64,000 nt of DNA from Bradyrhizobium barranii subsp. barranii. GTDB lineage: Bacteria > Pseudomonadota > Alphaproteobacteria > Rhizobiales > Xanthobacteraceae. The position numbers and the translations under genes are program-made. The notes beneath the pieces are model-generated. The model saw only the letters and a program-made list of their open reading frames with translations, ran no database searches and was not told where the DNA came from. How positions within the stretch are numbered: the stretch's first letter is position 1; each line of letters opens with the position of its first letter. The DNA lies in NCBI RefSeq assembly GCF_017565645.3, contig NZ_CP086136.1, positions 372,001-436,000 of the forward strand. Direction: 5' to 3'. Shown one piece after another: positions 55,891 to 64,000 of the stretch.

Positions 55891-57143
55891 TGGCCGTCGA
55901 CGTCGTCACCTTCGGCTGCCGCCTCAACGCCTTCGAGGCCGAACTGATCCGCCGCGAGGCCGAGGGCGCGGGCCTTTCCGATACCATCGTCATCAACAGC
56001 TGCGCCGTCACCAACGAGGCGGTGGCGCAGGCGCGCCAGTCGATCCGTAAATTGAAGCGCGAACGACCGGGCGCGCGCATCGTCGTCACCGGCTGTGCGG
56101 CGCAGACGCAGAGCCGGATGTTCGCAGACATGGCCGAGGTCGATCGCGTCCTCGGCAATGACGACAAGATGCGCAGCGAAGCCTGGCGCGATGCGCGTGC
56201 CGCGTTCGATCTCGGTGCGAGCGAAAAGATCGCCGTCAGCGACATCATGGCGGTGAAGCAGATGGCGCCGCATCTGATCGACGGCTTTGCGAGCGGCCTG
56301 CCGCGCGTGTTCGTGCAGGTGCAGAACGGCTGCGACCATCGCTGCACGTTCTGCATCATCCCCTATGGCCGCGGCAATTCACGCTCGGTGCCGATGGGCG
56401 CGGTGGTCGATCAGGTGCGGGCGTTGGTTGCGCGCGGCCATGCCGAGATCGTGCTGACCGGTGTGGACCTCACCAGCTATGGCGCCGACCTGCCGGGTGC
56501 ACCAAGACTCGGCATGCTGACGAAGCAGATCTTGCGGCACGTGCCGGAGCTCAAGCGCCTGCGCATCTCCTCGATCGATTCGATCGAGGCCGATGCCGAT
56601 CTGCTGGATGCCATCGGCGACGATGCGCGCCTGATGCCGCATCTGCACCTGTCGCTGCAATCCGGCGACGACATGATTTTGAAGCGCATGAAACGGCGGC
56701 ATTCGCGCAACGATGCGATCGCGTTCTGCGATCAGGTCCGCCGCCTGCGTCCAGACATCGCCTTCGGCGCCGACATCATCGCGGGCTTTCCGACCGAGAC
56801 AGAGGAGATGTTTTCGCGCTCGCTGGATCTCGTCGAGGAGTGCGGCCTGACGTTCCTGCACGTCTTCCCGTATTCGCCGCGCCCCGGCACGCCGGCCGCG
56901 CGGATGCCGCAGGTCGCGGGCGGTGCGATCAAGGAGCGTGCGAAGCGGCTGCGTGCGGCGGGCGAAGCGGCGTTACGGCGGCGGCTGCAAGAGGAAGTGG
57001 GTACGACGCGCGATGTGCTGATCGAGAGCGGCAGCCAGGGCCGCACGGAGCATTATCTGCCGGTGGCGATCGCGGGTGAACGTATTGGCCGTGTGGTGCC
57101 GCTGATGATCGCCGGCAGCGATGGCGAGCGGCTAACCACGTAA
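55890..57143 (+). CDS. mtaB: tRNA ms2t6A37 methylthiotransferase MtaB
   Basis: 417 residues. The N-terminal MTTase domain has VVTFGCRLNAFEAELIRREAE with cluster cysteines in NSCAVTNEA and VVTGCAAQ. The radical-SAM motif is NGCDHRCTFCIIPYGRGNSRSVP near 150. A TRAM-like region ends the protein. The GCRLN start and NSCAV mark MtaB rather than MiaB. It adds a methylthio group to t6A37 in ANN-decoding tRNAs. Confidence 0.95.
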   Translation: MAVDVVTFGCRLNAFEAELIRREAEGAGLSDTIVINSCAVTNEAVAQARQSIRKLKRERPGARIVVTGCAAQTQSRMFADMAEVDRVLGNDDKMRSEAWRDARAAFDLGASEKIAVSDIMAVKQMAPHLIDGFASGLPRVFVQVQNGCDHRCTFCIIPYGRGNSRSVPMGAVVDQVRALVARGHAEIVLTGVDLTSYGADLPGAPRLGMLTKQILRHVPELKRLRISSIDSIEADADLLDAIGDDARLMPHLHLSLQSGDDMILKRMKRRHSRNDAIAFCDQVRRLRPDIAFGADIIAGFPTETEEMFSRSLDLVEECGLTFLHVFPYSPRPGTPAARMPQVAGGAIKERAKRLRAAGEAALRRRLQEEVGTTRDVLIESGSQGRTEHYLPVAIAGERIGRVVPLMIAGSDGERLTT

Positions 57144-57156
57144 GCAGTGCTTGCTT

Positions 57157-57297
57157 TCTTCTCCCCTTGTGGGAGAAGGTGGCGCGAAGCGCCGGATGAG
57201 GGGTTGCGTCCGCAAGCGCGGAGTTGAGTTTGCGGAGAGAGACCCCTCACCCGCCTCGCTTCGCGATGCACCCTCTCCCACAAGGGGAGAGGGGAAG
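57157..57297. repeat. Inverted repeat, family F (CTCCCCTTGTGGGAGAAGG type)
   Basis: TTCTTCTCCCCTTGTGGGAG with GGATGAGGGGTTGCG pairs with the right half GACCCCTCACCCG and CCCTCTCCCACAAGGGGAGA. It separates the converging mtaB and DUF2336 genes and could form a large hairpin in either transcript. Confidence 0.85.
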
Positions 57298-57300
57298 AGC

Positions 57301-58410
57301 CTACAACGCCCGCACCTGCCAGAATCGCAGCGTCCGCCGCGCGTTCTCCGACGTCATTCGCGCGTAATTGCTTTTCGCCCTCGCGATATCAGCGGGTTTC
57401 ATCGCGCCGGTGGCAAAGCGACTCTCGAGCACGGCGGCTGTGGTTTCCCAGCTGAGCTGGGCCGCCTTGCACGGCACCAGCAAGCCGTCCTCGCGCAGAC
57501 TCTGCATCAGCGGGCGAATCACTTCGACGGTCGATCCGGACAGGGCCGCTAATGCAGCCACGGTTTCCTCGTAGCGCCGCTGCGTGGCGAAGCCGAGCAG
57601 CGTCGCCTCGGTCAGCTGGCCCGTCGCCTTGAGATTTGCGATGGCCCGCTTGGCGCCTTCGAAATCGCGGACGGCCGACATCTCGCGCTCGACACCGACG
57701 GTCACGGCGGCGATCGCGCCCTGGATCTCCTCGAACAGATGCGGCGGTGCGCGCGACAGCAGCCGGGTCCGCACGGCATCCGTCGCAGAACGCAGCAACC
57801 GGCGGCGCAAATCGGACGGCAGGTCGACGCGGACGCCGACGCTCACGGCGAGCTCGGGATCGGCCTCCGCCTGCCCGACGATGACGGCAAATCCGTTTCC
57901 GGAAACGCGCGCGCCGGGATTGGCGGCAAGCCGCCGGCTGACGCTGGGATAGCGCCGCGCCAGCAGCGCGTCGGTGACGATCTCCTTGAGCCACCAGCGA
58001 CCGGCGACCGCGAGCAGATGCGATTCGCCCTTGCTGGAGGCGATCTTCACCAGCTCGCCATCGTCGAGGCGCGCGGATTCCTGGAGCACGGGACCGGCGA
58101 TGCGAATTTCGTCATTATTGGCGAGGCGGCGGATCACGGAGGGCGGCGCCTGCGCGATCGGCGCAAGCTGCGCGCTGATCTCGGCCAGCGCAATTCGTGC
58201 GCCCATGTCGGCGATGGCGCGCAGCTCGATGGTGCCGATCAGGCGCTCGAGCACGTCGTCGAACAGCGCGATCTGCTCGTTGCCAAAACTTCCGGCGGAG
58301 GAGAGGAACAGGTCGGTGACGCGGCGGGCCGTTTCCAGGCCCTTTTCCGCCGAGCCGAGCCGAATCGCTGATTCGACTTCATCGATGATCGAAAACTCGG
58401 CCGTGGACAT
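57301..58410 (-). CDS. DUF2336 domain-containing protein
   Basis: 369 residues, mostly helical and without signal peptide. The HEAT-like DUF2336 core includes DLFLSSAGSFGNEQIALFDDVLERLI near 32-57, ELRAIADMGARIALAEISAQLAP and PPSVIRRLANNDEIRIAGPVLQES. These proteins are common in Rhizobiales. No role is established; protein-protein binding is a reasonable guess. Confidence 0.88.
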   Translation of the reverse strand: MSTAEFSIIDEVESAIRLGSAEKGLETARRVTDLFLSSAGSFGNEQIALFDDVLERLIGTIELRAIADMGARIALAEISAQLAPIAQAPPSVIRRLANNDEIRIAGPVLQESARLDDGELVKIASSKGESHLLAVAGRWWLKEIVTDALLARRYPSVSRRLAANPGARVSGNGFAVIVGQAEADPELAVSVGVRVDLPSDLRRRLLRSATDAVRTRLLSRAPPHLFEEIQGAIAAVTVGVEREMSAVRDFEGAKRAIANLKATGQLTEATLLGFATQRRYEETVAALAALSGSTVEVIRPLMQSLREDGLLVPCKAAQLSWETTAAVLESRFATGAMKPADIARAKSNYARMTSENARRTLRFWQVRAL

Positions 58411-58530
58411 GACGCGTTGCTCGTCCTGAGCGAATGACGGAAGCTTGTTCTAAGCAATCGCTATCAATAGAGACGAGCACTGAACGTTTCGTAAACCACG
58501 GGGCGGAAGGCGAGCACTGCTTTGCTCCCC

Positions 58531-58659
58531 GACCGGCCAATGCTCCTCATCCTGAGGAGCCCGCGAAGCGGGCGTCTCGAAGGATGGCCGCGGGCGACAG
58601 TCGGGCCTTCATGGTTCGAGACGGCCGCTACGCGGCCTCCTCACCATGAGGGTCTGGCA
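58531..58659. repeat. Inverted repeat, family E, second copy
   Basis: CCTCATCCTGAGGAGCCCGC with GCGTCTCGAAGGATGG pairs with CCTTCATGGTTCGAGACGGC and CCTCCTCACCATGAGG. It fills most of the space between the DUF2336 gene start and the pseudouridine synthase stop. Confidence 0.75.
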
Positions 58660-58662
58660 ACG

Positions 58663-59370
58663 TCATTCCCCATTCCACCCGCAAGCGCGGAGCTTCTCGT
58701 GCATGTGGAGCGGGGCCGGCGCGACCACGCGGATCGGCTCCTTGTTCCGGGAGATCGGCACCACGATCTCGCGGGAATGCAGGTGCAGCCGCGGCTCGCC
58801 GAAGCGCGGGCCGTTGCCGTAAATGTTATCGCCGAAGATCGGCCAGCCGGTCGACGCCGAATGCACCCGCAATTGATGGGTTCGGCCGGTCACCGGTTCC
58901 ATGGCGAGCCAGGCCAGCCCGTCGCCCCGGCCCATCACCTTCCAGTTGGTGATCGCCTTCTGGCCCTCGGGATCGGGTTTCTGCCACCAGCCGCGCTCGG
59001 CATTGAGCCGGCCGAGCGGCATGTCGATGGTGCCTTCGTCCTCGGCAGGGCCGCCCTCGACCACGGTCCAGTAGGTCTTGCCGATCTTGCCGTGCTTGAA
59101 GAGGAGGCCGAGCGAGGCCGTCGCCTTGCGATGGCGGCCGAGCACGAGGCAGCCGGAGGTGTCCTTGTCCAGCCGGTGGGCCAGCACCGGCGGCCGCGGC
59201 AGGCCGAAACGAAGCGCGTCGAACGACGTTTCCAGATTGGCCCCGCCCTTGGGGCCGCGATGCACCGGCAGGCCGGCGGGCTTGTCGATGACCAGCATCA
59301 ACCCGTCGCGATGGAGCACGCGCGCCAGGATCTCGTCGGCGGTCAATTCGGGAACATCGAGCAATTGCAA
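58663..59370 (-). CDS. RluA-type pseudouridine synthase
   Basis: 235 residues without an S4 domain. The catalytic motif HRLDKDTSGCLVLGRH near 68 holds the active Asp; GLPVHRGPKGGANLE and EPVTGRTHQLRVHSASTGWPIFGDNIYG are also typical. It isomerises uridine to pseudouridine in rRNA or tRNA; the short single-domain form does not reveal the target. It is divergent from ftsY by 54 bases. Confidence 0.93.
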   Translation of the reverse strand: MQLLDVPELTADEILARVLHRDGLMLVIDKPAGLPVHRGPKGGANLETSFDALRFGLPRPPVLAHRLDKDTSGCLVLGRHRKATASLGLLFKHGKIGKTYWTVVEGGPAEDEGTIDMPLGRLNAERGWWQKPDPEGQKAITNWKVMGRGDGLAWLAMEPVTGRTHQLRVHSASTGWPIFGDNIYGNGPRFGEPRLHLHSREIVVPISRNKEPIRVVAPAPLHMHEKLRACGWNGE

Positions 59371-59424
59371 GACTTTCGGTCAACACTTTCGTTTGGGAGC
59401 CGGAACGGCTAACACACCGCCACC

Positions 59425-60372
59425 ATGAACGATACCACGTCAGATCCCCCCAAGCTGAGCTGGTGGCGCCGCCTGTCCAACGGGCTGAAGCGTACCTCGT
59501 CCTCGCTCGGGACCGCGGTCGCCGACCTCGTCACCAAGCGCAAGCTCGACCGCGCCATGCTCGACGACATCGAGGACGTGCTGCTGCGCGCCGACCTCGG
59601 CACGTCGGTCGCGGTGCGGATCGCGGACGCCGTCGGCACGGGGCGCTATGACAAGGCGATCTCGGCGGACGAGGTCAAGGACGTCGTCGCCACCGAGGTC
59701 GAGAAGGTGCTGGCGCCGGTGGCAAAGCCGCTCGAGATCGACGCGGGCAGGAAGCCGTTCGTCATCCTCGTCGTCGGCGTCAACGGCTCCGGCAAGACCA
59801 CAACCATCGGAAAGCTCTCGCAAAAATTCGCATCCGAAGGCCGCAAGGTGATGCTGGCCGCCGGCGACACGTTTCGCGCGGCCGCGATCGAGCAGCTCAA
59901 GGTCTGGGGCGAGCGCACCAGGACGCCGGTCATCGCTGGCACCCAGGGCTCGGATTCGGCAAGCCTCGCCTTCAACGCGCTGACGGCAGCGAAGGAGCAG
60001 GCCATCGACGTGCTCCTGATCGACACCGCCGGCCGCCTGCAGAACAAGGCCGAGCTGATGAACGAGCTCGAAAAGGTCGTGCGCGTGATCCGCAAGGTGG
60101 ATGACACTGCGCCGCATGCCGTGCTGCTTGTGCTCGACGCCACCGTCGGCCAGAACGCGCTGTCGCAGGTCGAGGCCTTCCATCGCACGGCGGGGGTCAC
60201 CGGCCTCGTGATGACGAAGCTCGACGGCACCGCGCGCGGCGGCATTCTGGTGGCGCTCGCGGAGAAATTCAAACTGCCGGTGCATTTCATCGGCGTCGGC
60301 GAAGGTGTCGACGATCTCGCGCCGTTCACCGCGCGCGATTTCGCCCGCGCGATCGCTGGAATCGAAAGCTGA
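59425..60372 (+). CDS. ftsY: Signal recognition particle receptor FtsY
   Basis: 315 residues. A short N-domain is followed by the GTPase G-domain: [15 protein letters not shown] near 115, [16 protein letters not shown] near 150, [15 protein letters not shown] near 198 and [15 protein letters not shown] near 265. The long acidic A-domain of E. coli FtsY is absent, as in other alphaproteobacteria. It docks ribosome-SRP complexes at the membrane. The next gene begins 3 bases after its stop. Confidence 0.97.
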   Translation: MNDTTSDPPKLSWWRRLSNGLKRTSSSLGTAVADLVTKRKLDRAMLDDIEDVLLRADLGTSVAVRIADAVGTGRYDKAISADEVKDVVATEVEKVLAPVAKPLEIDAGRKPFVILVVGVNGSGKTTTIGKLSQKFASEGRKVMLAAGDTFRAAAIEQLKVWGERTRTPVIAGTQGSDSASLAFNALTAAKEQAIDVLLIDTAGRLQNKAELMNELEKVVRVIRKVDDTAPHAVLLVLDATVGQNALSQVEAFHRTAGVTGLVMTKLDGTARGGILVALAEKFKLPVHFIGVGEGVDDLAPFTARDFARAIAGIES

Positions 60373-60374
60373 GA

Positions 60375-60977
60375 ATGGACAAGACCCAGCCGCATCCGCT
60401 GTTCAAGCTCGCGACCGAGCTCGGTCCGCTGCTCGTGTTCTTCTTCGTGAATGCGAAGTTCAATCTGTTCGCCGCGACCGGCGCCTTCATGGTCGCGATC
60501 GTCGCGGCGATGATCGCGTCCTATGTGGTGACGCGCCACATCCCGATCATGGCGATCGTGACAGGCGTGATCGTGCTGGTGTTCGGCACGCTGACGCTGG
60601 TGCTGCACGACGAGACCTTCATCAAGGTCAAGCCGACCATCATCTACGGCCTGTTCGCGGCGATCCTCGGCGGCGGGCTGTTGTTCGGCCGCTCCTTCAT
60701 CGCCGTGATGTTCGACCAGATGTTCAACCTGACCCCGCAGGGCTGGCGCATCCTCACGCTGCGCTGGGCGCTGTTCTTCGCCGGCATGGCCATCCTGAAC
60801 GAGATCGTCTGGCGCACCCAGAGCACGGATTTCTGGGTGAACTTCAAGGTGTTCGGCGTCACCCCGATCACGATGATCTTCGCCATCGCCCAGATGCCGC
60901 TGACCAAGCGCTACGGGATCGAGCCGGCGTCGCTGGAGGCGAGCGAGGCCGAGGCGGGGGATGTAAGGAAAAGGTGA
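60375..60977 (+). CDS. Septation protein A / inner membrane-spanning protein YciB family
   Basis: 200 residues with five to six membrane helices. The start [31 protein letters not shown] and RPLF-like segments ([51 protein letters not shown]) match the IspZ/YciB family involved in septation and envelope integrity. It starts 3 bases after ftsY, so the two form an operon. Confidence 0.95.
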   Translation: MDKTQPHPLFKLATELGPLLVFFFVNAKFNLFAATGAFMVAIVAAMIASYVVTRHIPIMAIVTGVIVLVFGTLTLVLHDETFIKVKPTIIYGLFAAILGGGLLFGRSFIAVMFDQMFNLTPQGWRILTLRWALFFAGMAILNEIVWRTQSTDFWVNFKVFGVTPITMIFAIAQMPLTKRYGIEPASLEASEAEAGDVRKR

Positions 60978-61027
60978 CGGTCTCTCAGCTCGTCATTGCG
61001 AGCTGAAATGCGGCCATACACTCAACT

Positions 61028-61130
61028 GTCATCGCCCGGCTTGACCGGGCGATCCAGTATTCCAGAGACAGTCGTGAGATACGGTGAGGCCGCGGCGTAC
61101 TGGATGCCCCGGTCAAGCCGGGGCATGACA
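61028..61130. repeat. Inverted repeat, family G, second copy
   Basis: GTCATCGCCCGGCTTGACCG with CGATCCAGTATTCC at the left pairs with GTACTGGATGCCCCGGTCAA and GGGGCATGACA at the right. It separates the converging septation gene and cycY. Confidence 0.85.
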
Positions 61131-61173
61131 GCGGTGCGTGGTGCTGGCCCCTGCGCTCGCGCGAGAGCGGAGC

Positions 61174-61767
61174 TCAGCTCCCCGCCTTCAACGCCTTCTC
61201 CATCTGCGGCAACAACACCGTGCGCAAATTGTCCGGCGTGATCGGTCCGACCAGCTTGTAGACGATGGTGCCTTCGCGCCCGACGACGAACGTCTCCGGC
61301 ACGCCATAGACGCCCCATTCGATCGAGGCGCGGCCGTTGGCATCCACGCCGACGCGGCCGAACGGGTTGCCGTAGCGGCCGAGGAAACGGCGCGCGTTGT
61401 CGGCCGCGTCCTTGTAGTTGATGCCGACGAGCTGGAAGCGCTTGTCCTTGGCGAGCTCGGTCAGGAGCGGCGCCTCGTCATGGCAGGGCACGCACCAGGA
61501 CGCCCAGACATTGACGAGGCTGACCTTGCCCTTGAACGCGGCGGGATCGAGGCCCGGCACCTGCGAATTTTCGGCCTGCAATCCCTCGAGCGGCGGCAGC
61601 GCGGTCTGCGGCGCCGGCCGGCCGATCAGCGCGGAGGGAATCCGCGAGGGATCGCCGCTGCCGAGCCGGAACCAGAACAGCAGCGCCAGGGCGATGAAGG
61701 CGATCAGCGGCAGCACCATCAGGAAGGTGCGGCGCTGCGGCGGAGCGGAAGTCGGTTGATCGCTCAT
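61174..61767 (-). CDS. cycY: CcmG/CycY periplasmic thioredoxin, thiol:disulfide interchange protein
   Basis: 197 residues. An N-terminal membrane anchor (RTFLMVLPLIAFIALALLFWF) precedes a thioredoxin fold with the redox motif WASWCVPCHDEAPLL near 92, GINYKDAADNARRFL and GVYGVPETFVVGREG. It reduces apocytochrome c cysteines before heme attachment. It is the last gene of the ccm operon and is 10 bases after ccmD. Confidence 0.95.
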   Translation of the reverse strand: MSDQPTSAPPQRRTFLMVLPLIAFIALALLFWFRLGSGDPSRIPSALIGRPAPQTALPPLEGLQAENSQVPGLDPAAFKGKVSLVNVWASWCVPCHDEAPLLTELAKDKRFQLVGINYKDAADNARRFLGRYGNPFGRVGVDANGRASIEWGVYGVPETFVVGREGTIVYKLVGPITPDNLRTVLLPQMEKALKAGS

Positions 61768-61777
61768 GATTGATCGC

Positions 61778-61963
61778 TCACGGCGTGTCCGTTGCGCTGC
61801 GTCCGGAGCGGCGGGTGACGCCGCTGCGGTCGAGCTCGCGCAGGCGCTCGGTCTGGCTGCGATAGTCGAGCACGATCCAGCCGATCAGGATCACGACGAC
61901 GAGCGCGGCTGCGGCATAGGACGTCACGATGAAGGACGCGTAGGGACCAAGTGACATCGTCAT
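61778..61963 (-). CDS. ccmD: Heme exporter protein CcmD
   Basis: 61 residues from the ATG at 61963, which overlaps the ccmC stop as ATGA. One membrane helix ([26 protein letters not shown]) is followed by a charged cytoplasmic tail ([13 protein letters not shown]), the usual CcmD layout. It helps release holo-CcmE from CcmABC. The true start could be two codons later. Confidence 0.9.
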   Translation of the reverse strand: MTMSLGPYASFIVTSYAAAALVVVILIGWIVLDYRSQTERLRELDRSGVTRRSGRSATDTP

Positions 61964-62691
61964 GCGGCCTTCTGGCTCGCTTGCATCATCTGCAAGGAGC
62001 GGACGCGGCGGCGCAAGATCTCGTTGCGCATCGCCGCCAGGTGCAACGTGACGAACAGCAGCGTGAACGCGATGGCCATCAGCAGCAGCGGGATCAGGAA
62101 CGATTTGTCGAGCGTCGAGCCGCCCATGCGCATCACCGACGCCGGCTGGTGCAGCGTGTTCCACCAATCGACCGAGAATTTGATGATCGGCAGGTTGATC
62201 GCGCCGACCAGCGTCAGCACCGCGGCGGCGCGCGCCGCGCGCGAGGGATCCTCGACCGCGCGCCACAGCGCCATCAGGCCGAGATACATCAGGAAGAGGA
62301 TCAGCACCGAGGTCAGCCGCGCGTCCCATTCCCAATAGGTGCCCCACATCGGCCGGCCCCACAGCGATCCCGTGAGCAGCGCGAGGAAGGTGAAGGCGGC
62401 GCCGATCGGCGCGGCGGCTTTGGCGGCGACGTCGGCGAGCGGATGCCGCCACACCAGCGTGCCCAATGAGGCGATGCTCATCACGCCCCAGACGAACATC
62501 GACAGCCAGGCGTTGGGCACGTGGATGAACATGATCTTCACCGTCGCGCCCTGCTGGTAGTCGTCGGGCGCGAGAGCGGACTGGTAGAGGCCGATGGTGA
62601 GCAGGATGACGGTCGCGGCCACAAGCCACGGCAACACCCGCGCCGTCAGCGCGAGGAACCGTGTCGGATTGGCGAGATCGATCAGCGTCAT
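61960..62691 (-). CDS. ccmC: Heme ABC transporter permease CcmC
   Basis: 243 residues from the ATG at 62691. Six membrane helices and the Trp-rich heme-handling motif [17 protein letters not shown] near 120 are present, with periplasmic histidines in [11 protein letters not shown] and [10 protein letters not shown]. It loads heme onto CcmE for cytochrome c maturation. The operon order here is ccmA, ccmB, ccmC, ccmD, cycY. Confidence 0.96.
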   Translation of the reverse strand: MTLIDLANPTRFLALTARVLPWLVAATVILLTIGLYQSALAPDDYQQGATVKIMFIHVPNAWLSMFVWGVMSIASLGTLVWRHPLADVAAKAAAPIGAAFTFLALLTGSLWGRPMWGTYWEWDARLTSVLILFLMYLGLMALWRAVEDPSRAARAAAVLTLVGAINLPIIKFSVDWWNTLHQPASVMRMGGSTLDKSFLIPLLLMAIAFTLLFVTLHLAAMRNEILRRRVRSLQMMQASQKAA

Positions 62692-62782
62692 GGTATTCTG
62701 ATAATCACAGGTCAGCACTCACGCAATCAGCATAAAAGCGCGCAGCGAAAGTTGATCGGGGTCAAGGGCAATCCGGCCCATT

Positions 62783-63451
62783 TCAATCGAGACCATGGCG
62801 CAGGCTCGCCGCCGCCGCGAAAGGGCCGATGACGAGGCTGACCAGCGACAGCGCGCACAGGATCGAGAACGGCGCGCCGAACGTCATGGGACCGACGATC
62901 ACGGCCTGCGAGGCCGCGACGCCGAAAATCAGCACCGGGATCGACAGCGGCAGCACCAGCACGGCCATCAACAGTCCGCCCCGGTGCAGCGTCACCGCCA
63001 GCGCCGCGCCGATCATGCCGGTGAAGGTCAGCGCCGGCGTACCGGCCAGGAGCGTCAGCGCCACCGCCCCGGTCGCGACCATGTCGAGGTTGAGCAGCAG
63101 GCCGAGCACGGGGGTTGCGACAATCAGTGGCAGGCCCGCGGCCAGCCAATGCGCCAGCGCCTTGGCGGCGCAGGCGAGTTCCAGCGGCGTCCGGCTCATC
63201 GTGATCAGGTCGAGCGAGCCGTCCTCGTGGTCGGCCATGAACAGCCGGTCCAGGGTGAGCAGGCTCGCCAGCAGCGCGCCTAGCCACAGGATCGCCGGCC
63301 CGAGCCGCGACAGCAGCGCCAGATCCGGCCCCACCGCGAACGGCATCAGCACCACCACGGTCAGGAAGAACAGCACGCCGATCAGCGCCCCGCCGCCGAC
63401 GCGGAGCGCGATCCGGATATCCCGGCGGATGAGGGCGGACAGGGCGGTCAT
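62783..63451 (-). CDS. ccmB: Heme exporter protein CcmB
   Basis: 222 residues from the ATG at 63451. Six membrane helices are visible. The conserved RDIRIALRVGGGALIGVLFFLTVV start, DHEDGSLDLITMSRTPLE and the Gly-rich GVAASQAVIVGPMTFGAPFSILCAL segment identify CcmB. It is the permease partner of the CcmA ATPase. Confidence 0.96.
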   Translation of the reverse strand: MTALSALIRRDIRIALRVGGGALIGVLFFLTVVVLMPFAVGPDLALLSRLGPAILWLGALLASLLTLDRLFMADHEDGSLDLITMSRTPLELACAAKALAHWLAAGLPLIVATPVLGLLLNLDMVATGAVALTLLAGTPALTFTGMIGAALAVTLHRGGLLMAVLVLPLSIPVLIFGVAASQAVIVGPMTFGAPFSILCALSLVSLVIGPFAAAASLRHGLD

Positions 63452-63613
63452 GCCACGGCTCCCATGGGTGAGGAGACGACCCCCGCCGGTTGCCCCGGGC
63501 GAGCTGCGCTCCCTCCCTCGCATCCGCCTTCGCCAAGGCTTCGGCGGACAAGAGGGGGGAGGGAACGGAGAGAGCCGGGCCCGGCCGCTTGGAAAGCTGA
63601 GGGTCCGTCGGAA

Positions 63614-64000
63614 TCATGCCATTTCCCCAATCCTCAGCTCCCGCGAATCGATGCCCAGCGGCGCATGCGTCGCCGCGATGATCAGGCCGCCTCGGCCGAG
63701 ATGCTCCCGCATCAGGCCCTCGAACATGCCCTGGCCGGCCACGTCCAGCGCCGTGGTCGGCTCGTCCAGCAGCCAGACCGGGCGGTGCACCGTCAGCAGC
63801 CGGGCCAGCGACAGGCGGCGGCGCTGGCCGGCGGACAGGAAGGCCGCGGGCAGGTGAGTGGCGTGATCGAGCCCGACGATGGCGAGGCTCTTGGCCGCAT
63901 CACTGCGCTCGCCGCCCAGAAAATCAGCCCAGAATGACAGGTTTTCCGCCACGCTCAGCGCCGGCTTCAGGGCGTCGCGATGGCCGAGATAGTGGCACTG
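63614..64000 (-). CDS. ccmA: Heme exporter ATP-binding protein CcmA, C-terminal part
   Basis: The gene runs off the window end. The visible 128 residues cover the second half of the ATPase: [20 protein letters not shown], signature [16 protein letters not shown], Walker [14 protein letters not shown] and the switch His in AATHAPLG. The Walker A motif lies outside the window. A 162-base gap with a GC-rich spacer separates it from ccmB. Confidence 0.95.
   Translation of the reverse strand, partial: QCHYLGHRDALKPALSVAENLSFWADFLGGERSDAAKSLAIVGLDHATHLPAAFLSAGQRRRLSLARLLTVHRPVWLLDEPTTALDVAGQGMFEGLMREHLGRGGLIIAATHAPLGIDSRELRIGEMA

Overview
The window is a GC-rich chromosomal segment of a Bradyrhizobium-type alphaproteobacterium. 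This is judged from codon usage, the SdhCDAB, LeuBCD and cytochrome-c maturation (cyc/ccm) gene sets, the ffh-rpsP-rimM-trmD-rplS operon, a SbmA/BacA-type ABC exporter, and many short palindromic repeats of kinds common between Bradyrhizobium genes. No rRNA, tRNA or CRISPR array was seen. Most of it is housekeeping DNA, with two insertion sequences and two frameshifted genes.

Layout. 0-6 kb: tail of rlmN, a small membrane protein, a PAP2 phosphatase, argG, an exported alkaline phosphatase and a homocysteine S-methyltransferase. 6-14.5 kb (mostly minus strand): a Pro/Ala-rich OmpA-family protein, a VOC protein, an FkbM methyltransferase, a BacA-like ABC transporter and a hybrid histidine kinase. 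14.6-18.1 kb: the succinate dehydrogenase operon sdhCDAB. 18.6-25 kb: TauE/SafE exporter, malonyl-CoA synthase, an SDR enzyme, a fasciclin protein, and a cytochrome b plus molybdopterin oxidoreductase pair. An IS630 element sits exactly at the stop codon of the oxidoreductase gene. 26-34.8 kb: MFS transporter, leuB, a hexapeptide acetyltransferase, two hypothetical proteins, asd, carbonic anhydrase, a frameshifted CitE/HpcH-type lyase and a Crp/Fnr regulator.

35-40 kb: a caspase-like exported protein whose 3' end is split by a complete IS21 element (istA, istB); the lost C-terminal coding region survives on the far side. 40-47 kb: glycosyltransferase-like protein, leuD, a divergent PNPOx/HTH pair, a zincin, several small secreted proteins, and leuC with a possible leader ORF and hairpin. 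47.6-51.7 kb: the ffh-rpsP-rimM-trmD-rplS operon, ending in a strong intrinsic terminator. 52-60 kb: a frameshifted TAT-exported MBL-fold hydrolase, SIMPL and GyrI-like exported proteins, dapF-mtaB, a DUF2336 protein, an RluA-type pseudouridine synthase, and ftsY with the septation gene. 61-64 kb: the cytochrome-c maturation operon ccmA(partial)-ccmB-ccmC-ccmD-cycY on the minus strand.

Functional links: leuB, leuC and leuD supply leucine biosynthesis from three separate sites; asd and dapF serve the lysine/diaminopimelate pathway; sdh and ccm serve respiration; ffh and ftsY are the two SRP GTPases. I did not find a clearly new multi-gene system. The points most worth checking are the IS21-split caspase gene, the two homopolymer frameshifts, the leuC leader, the repeat-encoded RimM tail, and the fasciclin/cytochrome b/molybdoenzyme group.
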